From: Candidatus Hydrogenedentota bacterium
GTDB taxonomy: Bacteria > Hydrogenedentota > Hydrogenedentia > Hydrogenedentales > CAITNO01
Direction: 5' to 3'
NCBI GenBank assembly: GCA_029554925.1
Contig: JAKPUV010000819.1
Location: 1-6,608 of the forward strand
Length of the DNA stretch: 6,608 bases
In this document: positions 1-5,245 of the stretch, piece by piece
How the letters are laid out: every line of letters begins with the position of its first letter
How positions within the stretch are numbered: position 1 is the stretch's first letter
Made by a program: the position numbers and the translations under genes
The notes under the pieces: generated by a model
The model's database searches: none
What the model was told of the DNA's origin: nothing
Seen by the model: the letters and a program-made list of their open reading frames with translations, nothing else

Positions 1-44
1 GGCGCGGCAAGCGGCGCCCATGCGGTGATCCGGTGGTGGCAAAT

Positions 45-118
45 CGTAGACGCGGCATCTTGCCGCGTTCCTGGGGTTTTCGTTGGCCCAAGGAACGCGG
101 CAAGATGCCGCGTCTACG
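45..118. repeat. Nested perfect inverted repeat, REP/BIME-like
   Basis: Two 28-bp arms, 45-72 and 91-118, are exact reverse complements of each other. They are separated by 18 nt. After one G/A mismatch the stem can continue by three pairs (74-76 with 87-89). Each arm is also palindromic: ACGCGGCA at 50-57 and TGCCGCGT at 61-68 around TCT, and the same octamers at 95-102 and 106-113 around AGA. The unit ACGCGGCA thus occurs four times in alternating orientation. This layout matches paired REP elements (BIMEs), which are short, intergenic and multi-copy in many genomes and act in mRNA stability, transcription ending or gyrase/IHF binding. No transposase and no flanking direct repeat is visible. 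Whether it is multi-copy in this genome cannot be seen from one window. Confidence 0.85.
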
Positions 119-223
119 TTACGGACGGTCTCGCTCTGGAAGAAGACAGGGCCGGTGGGACGGTGGTGCGCCGTTGGCGGGATTTCCCCGGGCATGGCTC
201 CTTGGGGTACACTTCGGGGAGAC

Positions 224-240
224 GGCGGGGATGTCCCGCC
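224..240 (+). other. Short GC hairpin in the 5' leader of the first protease
   Basis: GGCGGG (224-229) pairs perfectly with CCCGCC (235-240) around a 5-nt loop. It ends two bases before the Shine-Dalgarno-like stretch at 243-249. In mRNA it would sit just upstream of the ribosome binding site and could influence initiation. In DNA this GC-rich such a hairpin can arise by chance, so a regulatory role is only possible. Confidence 0.3.
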
Positions 241-242
241 CG

Positions 243-249
243 GGAAAGG
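243..249 (+). promoter_or_regulatory. Ribosome binding site deciding the start at 260
   Basis: GGAAAGG at 243-249 lies 10 nt before the ATG at 260. It is an imperfect but purine-rich Shine-Dalgarno match. It supports the ATG at 260 over the upstream in-frame ATG at 83, which lies inside the inverted repeat and would place 59 non-signal residues before the signal peptide. Confidence 0.5.
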
Positions 250-259
250 TTTGCATGAC

Positions 260-2038
260 ATGGGTTTGTTTCGACGGGCAGCATCCGGAGCGGGTTGGCT
301 GAGGGGAAGGCTGGCGTTGGGATGTCTTGCGGCTGTTTTGTGGACGGCCGGGGCCGGTGCGGGGGAGCCTGCCCCGACTCCCCCCGCCCCGCCGGGACAG
401 ACCATGGAAATGGCGTGGACCGAGTGGAGTCCCGTGTCGCCCGAAGTGCGGGTGGAGGGCCGCCTGTACCGGGACCCGGCAACGGGACGGCGGGAGGAGC
501 GGTATTTCGACGCGGAGGGGGCGCCGTTGGACCTGAAGACCCTGGCAATGCTGGGAATCGCGGCGAAGCAGTGGGGGCCGGTGCGCCGGAGCCAGCCGGC
601 GGAATTCGGCCCGGCGGGGGAGAAGCGGGCCGAAGCGCGGCCGGCGCCCATGCTGGCCCCGGGCGAGGCGCCGGTGACGGCGTTCGCGCCGAAGGACGTC
701 GGGGCGCTGCTGGCGGAGGACGCCCTGGACACGGGGGAGGCCAAGGGGCTGGTCCGCATCGGGGTGGTGGATGACCTGGTCCCGCCGGTGACGGTGGGGC
801 CCGGCGGGGCGACGGCGGGGGAGTGGCGCGTGCTGGCGGACGGCACGCGGGTGTGGGCGCTCACGCTGCGGTCGCTGGGCGCGGTGGGTCAGCGGGCGCG
901 GTTCACGGGCCTCCGGGCGGATCCGGGGGTCGAGGTAATCGTGTACGCCCCCGGCGCGCCGGAAGACGCCTGGGCAGTTCCCGGGGAGGGGTGGAGCCCG
1001 ACCTGTTTCGGCGAGGAGCTGACGGTGGAATGCCGGGTGGCCCCCGGCGTGGCGGACTTTGAACCGTTCGCGCTGGACGGGCTGGCGTATCTCTATCTCG
1101 ACCCGGCGGCCGCGGCCGCGGAGAAACAGGCGGGGAGCTGCAACATCCCCGCAGCCTGCGAGGCCGGGTGGGCCACGGCGGCCATGTCGGTCGGCGGCTT
1201 GGGCATCATCAGCGGCGACGCGGCGCTCTTCTGCACGGGCACCCTGATCGCGGACACGGTGGCGGAGACGGCGATGCCCTATCTGCTCACGGCAAACCAC
1301 TGCGTGGGCGATGTGGCCCGGGCGGGGAATCTGGAGGTGTACTGGCTGTACCAGGCCGACACCTGCGACGGGACGGCGGGCGCCCTGGAAAACGTGCCGC
1401 GCACCACGGGGGGGGCAGACATCCTCACCACGTCGAACTACCTCACGGGGACCGACGTCTCGCTCCTGCAACTGCGCGGTTCGGTGCCCGAGGGCATCCC
1501 GTACGCCGGGTGGACCACGGAGACGGTGGCGCCCGGGCGCGCCGTGGTCGCCATCCACCACCCCTCCGGCGCCCCGAAATGCATTTCTTTCGGCGATGTC
1601 CCCGCCGCGGTGGACGGGGAGCGGCTGGTTCCCGAGAGCCGGTTCACCGCCGCCGTCTGGAACCGCGGCACCACGGAGCGGGGCTCCTCGGGGTGCCCGC
1701 TGTTCACCGGGGACAGCGGTCTGATCACCGGGCAGCTCTATGGCGGCTATGCCTCCTGCGCGGAACCGGGGGAGGCCGACTACTTCGGCCGTTTTGACAA
1801 GTCCTACGCGCTGGTGCAGCCCTATCTCGATCCGGGCAGCGTGAATCCTCCCCCGCCCCCCGAGGGCGAGGGGGAGGGTGAAGGCCAGCCGGAAGGCGAG
1901 GGCGAAGGGGAAGGAGAGGACGAGGACGACGACTGCTGTCACCTGTTCAAGACCACCCGTCCCGCGAACGCCCTGGCGTCCCTGCTGGTGGTGGCCCTGC
2001 TGACGCTGGGCGCGTTGGTCCCCGGCGGCCGGCCATGA
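260..2038 (+). CDS. Secreted, C-terminally anchored lysyl-endopeptidase-like serine protease
   Basis: This 592-residue protein is predicted to cleave proteins after lysine outside the inner membrane. A signal peptide spans about 1-34 (Arg-rich start, hydrophobic core, AGA). A propeptide-like beta domain follows to about 289. The trypsin-fold protease occupies about 290-528, with catalytic His347 (TANHC), Asp399 (TGTDVSLL) and Ser477 (GSSGCP). Six cysteines match the three disulfides of Achromobacter protease I (294, 300, 325, 348, 369, 500), and Asp507 sits at its Lys-binding pocket position. Lys289, four residues before the GSC, is a likely self-processing site. The tail has five prolines, an acidic Glu-Gly stalk (535-557), Cys559-Cys560 and a membrane segment (about 570-587). 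Two extra cysteines, 441 and 479, are unusual, the latter two residues after the catalytic Ser. The start is chosen from the signal peptide and the upstream GGAAAGG. Its stop overlaps the start of the paralogous protease downstream. Class is confident; exact specificity is inferred. Confidence 0.88.
   Translation: MGLFRRAASGAGWLRGRLALGCLAAVLWTAGAGAGEPAPTPPAPPGQTMEMAWTEWSPVSPEVRVEGRLYRDPATGRREERYFDAEGAPLDLKTLAMLGIAAKQWGPVRRSQPAEFGPAGEKRAEARPAPMLAPGEAPVTAFAPKDVGALLAEDALDTGEAKGLVRIGVVDDLVPPVTVGPGGATAGEWRVLADGTRVWALTLRSLGAVGQRARFTGLRADPGVEVIVYAPGAPEDAWAVPGEGWSPTCFGEELTVECRVAPGVADFEPFALDGLAYLYLDPAAAAAEKQAGSCNIPAACEAGWATAAMSVGGLGIISGDAALFCTGTLIADTVAETAMPYLLTANHCVGDVARAGNLEVYWLYQADTCDGTAGALENVPRTTGGADILTTSNYLTGTDVSLLQLRGSVPEGIPYAGWTTETVAPGRAVVAIHHPSGAPKCISFGDVPAAVDGERLVPESRFTAAVWNRGTTERGSSGCPLFTGDSGLITGQLYGGYASCAEPGEADYFGRFDKSYALVQPYLDPGSVNPPPPPEGEGEGEGQPEGEGEGEGEDEDDDCCHLFKTTRPANALASLLVVALLTLGALVPGGRP
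1862..1918 (+). repeat. Low-complexity Glu-Gly coding repeat
   Basis: A purine-rich tract of alternating GAG/GAA and GGN codons encodes a Glu-Gly repeat interrupted once by Gln-Pro. It follows five proline codons and leads into an Asp/Glu run and Cys-Cys. It probably acts as an extended, negatively charged spacer holding the protease domain away from the membrane. Such tracts can change length by slippage. Confidence 0.8.
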
Positions 2039-4005
2039 GCCTCCTTTGCGCCGCGATGGTGCTGGTGACGGCGGCGCTGGCCGCCCCCCCCGGCGCCGGG
2101 AACACGCCGCCGGCCGAGTGCCCCACGGTGCCGGGTGCGAAGGCGTTTGCGGCGGCGGAAGCGCCGCCGCTGCCGTCGGGCATTCCGTGGGAGGACGCCC
2201 CGGTGGCGGCGGCCCCGCCGCTGGACACCGCGGCGCTGCGCGCGGAGGACAAGACGCTCGCGCTGGACGGGGAGAAGGGGACCCTCCGCATCGGCGTGCT
2301 GCAACCCCTCGGCCCGCCGGTCCTCCAGGAAGTGGGACGCGTCTTCGCCGCCCCCGATGGCGAGTCCGTCTGGGCGGTGTGCCTTTACGCCCCCGGCGCG
2401 CTCGCCCTGCGGATCGCCTTTGACCGGCTGGACCTCCCGGCGGGCGCCTCGGTCTGGCTGGCGGACGCGGCGCGTCCGGAACGCGTGGTGGGCCCGGTGA
2501 CGCCGGACCCCGCGGGGGGCTGGCCCCTGTGGTCGCCCGCCTGTCCGGGCGAGGCGGTGCTGGTGGTGGTGCGGGGGCTGACCGGGAACACGGTGGGGGC
2601 GCTTTCGCTCGGCATCTCCACGGTCGGGCACATCTACCGCGACCCGGTGAAAAAGGCGGCGGCCAAGGCCGAACCGGGCCCCTGCCACCTGGATGCAACC
2701 TGTGAACCCGGCTGGGCGGAGTTCGCGTCCGCTGTCGGCGGACTCAGCACCGTCACCACCCAGGGAATCCTGTTCTGCACCTGCACGCTGCTGAACGAGA
2801 ACGACCCCTGCGCCGACATCCCCTATGTCCTGACGGCAAACCACTGCGTCTCGGCGCAGACCGGCTACCGGGGGGCGTCCACGCTGGAGTTCTACTGGCT
2901 TTATCAGACGGCGTCCTGCAACGGCGCGCCGCCGGACATTTACGCGGGGCCGCGCACCATCGGGGGGGCGGACTACGTCGCCGGGATGGGCGGCACCGGC
3001 TATGTGGGCGGCGGTTCGGATGTCACGCTCCTGCGCCTGCGCACCGCGCCACCCGCCGGACTGGCCCGCGCCGGATGGACCACCGCGTCGCCCGCCCCGG
3101 CGGCGCAGGTGACCTGCCTCCACCATCCCTCCGGGTCGTGGAAACGCATCAGCCACGGGGCGCTTTCGGACATTGACAACGCCTTCCCCGAGTGGTACCA
3201 CGAGGTCCAGTGGGGCGCGGGCACCACCGAGAACGGGTCTTCGGGCTCCCCGCTGGCGCTGTCGGCGACGGGCCAGATCATCGGGCAGCTCTGGGGGGGC
3301 ACCGCCTCGTGCGACCTGCCGCTGGCCCCGGACTACTACGGCCGTTTCGACCGGAGCTATGAGACGCTGCTGCGCCCCTGGCTGGAGGCGCCCGAGGCGC
3401 GTTTCACCGTGACGGGCGCCAATGTGGCGGAGGACGCGGGGACCGTCTCCCTCACCGTCCGCCTGAGCCGGGCGGCCGCGCAGGCCGTGGCGGTGACGCT
3501 CACCCCCCATCCCGGCACCGCCCTGCCGGGCAGGGACTATGCCGACGGGGCGGTGACCGCCTCTTTCGCCGCGGGCGACATCTTCTCAACCGTCCTGATC
3601 CCGGTTTACGACAATGTGGAGCTGGACTCCGTGCGGAGTTTCGAGGTGCGGCTGACGTCCTCGGAGCCCTGCGCGGGCGTGGACGCCTCGCGGAACACCC
3701 TCACAGTGTTCCTGCTGGACGACGAGGTGGACAGCGACGGCGACGGGCTGTCGGACGCGGCGGAGTCCTCGGGCCACTATGGACTGGTCACCGACCCGAA
3801 CCGGTGGGACACGGACGGCGACGGGCTCAGCGACGGAGAGGAGGTCCTGGGCGCCCGGGGATTCCTGACAGACCCGCTGAACCCCGACACGGACGGCGAC
3901 GGATACAGCGATTTCCGGGAGATTGCCCTGGGCAAGAATCCGCTGGATCCGAATGACACGGCCCGGCTCGGCTCGCTCACCCTGCCCTGGATAAAACACA
4001 ACTGA
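2035..4005 (+). CDS. Secreted lysyl-endopeptidase-like protease with Calx-beta and thrombospondin-3 repeats
   Basis: A 656-residue paralog of the preceding protease, probably released or calcium-associated outside the cell. The N-terminus is a hydrophobic signal peptide (about 1-16, ALA cleavage) that oddly lacks a positive charge. A propeptide-like domain runs to Lys211, and cutting there puts the first Cys at mature position 6, as in Achromobacter protease I. The protease spans about 212-450 with His270, Asp329 and Ser403 (GSSGSP). Cysteines 217, 223, 248, 271, 295 and 426 match the three known disulfides, and Asp433 sits at the Lys-pocket position. Cys250 and Cys259 could form an additional disulfide; Cys361 appears unpaired. 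A Calx-beta domain follows (about 456-562), then three DxDGDGxxD calcium loops at 566, 592 and 618. There is no membrane anchor. The start at the ATGA overlap implies translational coupling; ATG at 2056 is possible but gives a very short signal peptide. Confidence 0.88.
   Translation: MSLLCAAMVLVTAALAAPPGAGNTPPAECPTVPGAKAFAAAEAPPLPSGIPWEDAPVAAAPPLDTAALRAEDKTLALDGEKGTLRIGVLQPLGPPVLQEVGRVFAAPDGESVWAVCLYAPGALALRIAFDRLDLPAGASVWLADAARPERVVGPVTPDPAGGWPLWSPACPGEAVLVVVRGLTGNTVGALSLGISTVGHIYRDPVKKAAAKAEPGPCHLDATCEPGWAEFASAVGGLSTVTTQGILFCTCTLLNENDPCADIPYVLTANHCVSAQTGYRGASTLEFYWLYQTASCNGAPPDIYAGPRTIGGADYVAGMGGTGYVGGGSDVTLLRLRTAPPAGLARAGWTTASPAPAAQVTCLHHPSGSWKRISHGALSDIDNAFPEWYHEVQWGAGTTENGSSGSPLALSATGQIIGQLWGGTASCDLPLAPDYYGRFDRSYETLLRPWLEAPEARFTVTGANVAEDAGTVSLTVRLSRAAAQAVAVTLTPHPGTALPGRDYADGAVTASFAAGDIFSTVLIPVYDNVELDSVRSFEVRLTSSEPCAGVDASRNTLTVFLLDDEVDSDGDGLSDAAESSGHYGLVTDPNRWDTDGDGLSDGEEVLGARGFLTDPLNPDTDGDGYSDFREIALGKNPLDPNDTARLGSLTLPWIKHN
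3730..3954 (+). repeat. Thrombospondin type 3-like calcium-loop repeats (protein-level)
   Basis: Three acidic loops begin with codons at 3730, 3808 and 3886, exactly 78 bp (26 residues) apart. Each fits D-x-D-G-D-G-(L/Y)-S-D with a Glu a few residues later, and repeats two and three share a TDP about six residues before the loop. In this family the Asp side chains bind calcium and stiffen the tail. The 17 bp GACACGGACGGCGACGG at 3808 recurs at 3886, indicating duplication. Confidence 0.8.
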
Positions 4006-4023
4006 GGGCCGGTCCGACGGCCC
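4006..4023 (+). other. Intergenic hairpin between second protease and propeller gene
   Basis: GGGCCG (4006-4011) pairs with CGGCCC (4018-4023) around a 6-nt loop, starting directly after the protease stop codon. There is no following T tract, so it is not a typical intrinsic terminator. It could protect the upstream mRNA end, partly attenuate transcription, or be a chance product of high GC. Confidence 0.35.
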
Positions 4024-4028
4024 CGGAC

Positions 4029-4034
4029 GGAGGT
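4029..4034 (+). promoter_or_regulatory. Strong Shine-Dalgarno of the propeller gene
   Basis: GGAGGT at 4029-4034 lies 5 nt before the ATG at 4040. It is the clearest ribosome binding site in the window and fixes the start of the third gene, which is therefore initiated independently of the upstream stop codon. Confidence 0.75.
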
Positions 4035-4039
4035 CCTTA

Positions 4040-5236
4040 ATGACAGCAGCGCTTTGTCTTCTTCTCGCGGCCGGTTTCTTGGGCGTCACGCTGGACCAGC
4101 AGCCCGGCCAGGCGGACCCCGGATGCCTCGAAATTCACGGCGTGGCCGCCGGGGAGTTCAACGAGACGCATTGGCGGAGTGGCTCCCTGCATTTCCTGCG
4201 CGACGTGCGCCACCCGCTGCTGGCGCCCCGGCTGGGGGGCGTCTACCGGAACATCTACGCGCCGTCGGCCCTGCCGGTGGACGGCGGATGGCTCCTGTTC
4301 TACGGCGCGTGGGACGGCGTGCCGACGGGCAACGACCGCATCTACGCGGTGGACACGCCGGACTTCGTGGACTTCGGCGCGCGGCGGACGGTCATCGAGC
4401 ACGGCCCCTTCATCCACGTCTGCAACGTGAACGCCCAGCACGCCCCCGGCGGGGGGTACGAGCTGATGTGCACCGCCTACCCCGACGCGAAAGACCTGAA
4501 CAAGCCCGCCTTCTTTGCGCTGCCGAAGCTGGACCAGGCAGCCCCGCGGGTCGCGGCGCACGGGGACATCGTCCGCGTCACGGGGTACGACCTCTATGAC
4601 GACGCCGACATCAACGGCGTCAATGTGCTGCTGCGGGAAGGGGAGACCCGCCACCTGTATTTCAGCAGCTACAAGGACTTCGGCAAGGTGTACCACGCGG
4701 TGGGGACCGACGGAAAAGAGTACGCGCTAAAGGGGGTCGCCCTTGCCCAGCGGCTCGCGGTGAACGATGTGAAGCGGCTGGAGACTCCCGCCGGGGCGCG
4801 GTACCTCATGGGCCTGCACATGAACCGCGAGGCGCTGTGGTACAGCCTGGGCGAAACCCCGGAAGCCTTCGCCGACCCGGTGGAGTTCCTGAAAAACGCG
4901 GGGCCGGAGGACCGGTACATTGTGGCGCTGGGCTGGGTGGTCCGCGAAAACCGGGTGCTGGGCGTGCTCTACGGCGCGGGCGCCGTCCCGGAGCTCAACC
5001 GCAACCGGATCTTCGCCCGGTGGCTCCAGAAGAAGGTTGTCTTCACCTCCGAGGACGGCACGGTATGCCCGCCCGAAGGGGCGGTCGGCCCCGACCGCCA
5101 GATTCTGCGCATCCCCGAAGGCGTCTCCGCGAAAGGCAGCGTCCAAGTCTTCGCCGAAGACGGTGTCACCCCGCTGGGGCCCGCTTTGGAGGGAACCTTC
5201 AGCCGCCCCGCGGTCTACCAGCTCACCGCCAACTGA
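4040..5236 (+). CDS. Putative secreted beta-propeller protein, glycosidase-like
   Basis: I do not recognise a specific family for this 398-residue protein. The first 15 or so residues are hydrophobic and could be a signal peptide, although no basic residue precedes them and no clear AxA site is seen. The body looks all-beta, with repeated blade-like strands such as WLLFYGAWD (84-92), RIYAVDTPDF (100-109), RHLYFSSY (204-211) and LGVLYGAG (307-314). An N-terminal NIYAPSALP followed by an FYGAWD strand, and a late YGAG strand, resemble five-bladed propeller glycoside hydrolases (GH43/GH32/GH130-type folds). Asp92, Asp99, Asp105 and Glu120 are candidate acidic residues, but no catalytic set can be assigned. 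About 350-398 looks like a small separate beta segment. It lies 34 bp after the protease pair with its own strong Shine-Dalgarno and converges on the GH92 gene, which fits a glycan-related role. A non-catalytic binding propeller is the main alternative. Confidence 0.65.
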   Translation: MTAALCLLLAAGFLGVTLDQQPGQADPGCLEIHGVAAGEFNETHWRSGSLHFLRDVRHPLLAPRLGGVYRNIYAPSALPVDGGWLLFYGAWDGVPTGNDRIYAVDTPDFVDFGARRTVIEHGPFIHVCNVNAQHAPGGGYELMCTAYPDAKDLNKPAFFALPKLDQAAPRVAAHGDIVRVTGYDLYDDADINGVNVLLREGETRHLYFSSYKDFGKVYHAVGTDGKEYALKGVALAQRLAVNDVKRLETPAGARYLMGLHMNREALWYSLGETPEAFADPVEFLKNAGPEDRYIVALGWVVRENRVLGVLYGAGAVPELNRNRIFARWLQKKVVFTSEDGTVCPPEGAVGPDRQILRIPEGVSAKGSVQVFAEDGVTPLGPALEGTFSRPAVYQLTAN

Positions 5237-5245
5237 GGAAAAGCG

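Larger units (their letters stand above)
1..259. other. Non-coding leader region upstream of the protease pair
   Basis: No convincing gene is seen in this 259-bp stretch. It holds the nested inverted repeat at 45-118, a short hairpin at 224-240 and the ribosome binding site of the first protease at 243-249. Reading frames crossing it run through the palindrome and carry no recognisable protein features. A weak -10-like TACACT lies at 208-213 without a convincing -35 partner, so no promoter is called. Positions 1-44 contain only a short GGCGC/GCGCC hairpin (1-5 with 14-18). Confidence 0.6.

Noticed and set aside
45..118. Inverted repeat as an intrinsic terminator or insertion-sequence ends
   Set aside because: No T tract follows the stem on either strand, only 18 nt separates the arms, no transposase is present, and the flanks show no target-site duplication.
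208..213. TACACT as a -10 promoter element of the protease operon
   Set aside because: It matches only four of six consensus bases and no acceptable -35 hexamer lies 16-18 bp upstream.
83..259. In-frame upstream start for the first protease at ATG 83, adding 59 residues
   Set aside because: The ATG lies in the spacer of the inverted repeat and the added residues do not resemble a signal peptide. ATG 260 gives an Arg-rich n-region, hydrophobic core and a Shine-Dalgarno match 10 nt upstream.
260..364. Lipoprotein signal around LALGC in the first protease
   Set aside because: The Cys precedes most of the hydrophobic core rather than following it, and the -3 position is Ala; an ordinary signal peptide ending near AGA fits better.
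119..2698. Long minus-strand open frame of 859 codons opposite the proteases
   Set aside because: It is a shadow of GC-rich coding DNA: Arg/Pro/Gly-rich composition with no recognisable domain, whereas the plus strand carries full protease motifs.
1939..3510. Minus-strand open frame of 523 codons opposite the second protease
   Set aside because: Very Arg/Gly-rich, no domain, and entirely antisense to a confidently assigned protease.
3586..4696. Minus-strand frames (3586-4089 and 4037-4696) spanning the spacer between the second protease and the propeller gene
   Set aside because: They lie antisense to real genes, have no family features, and begin without ribosome binding sites.
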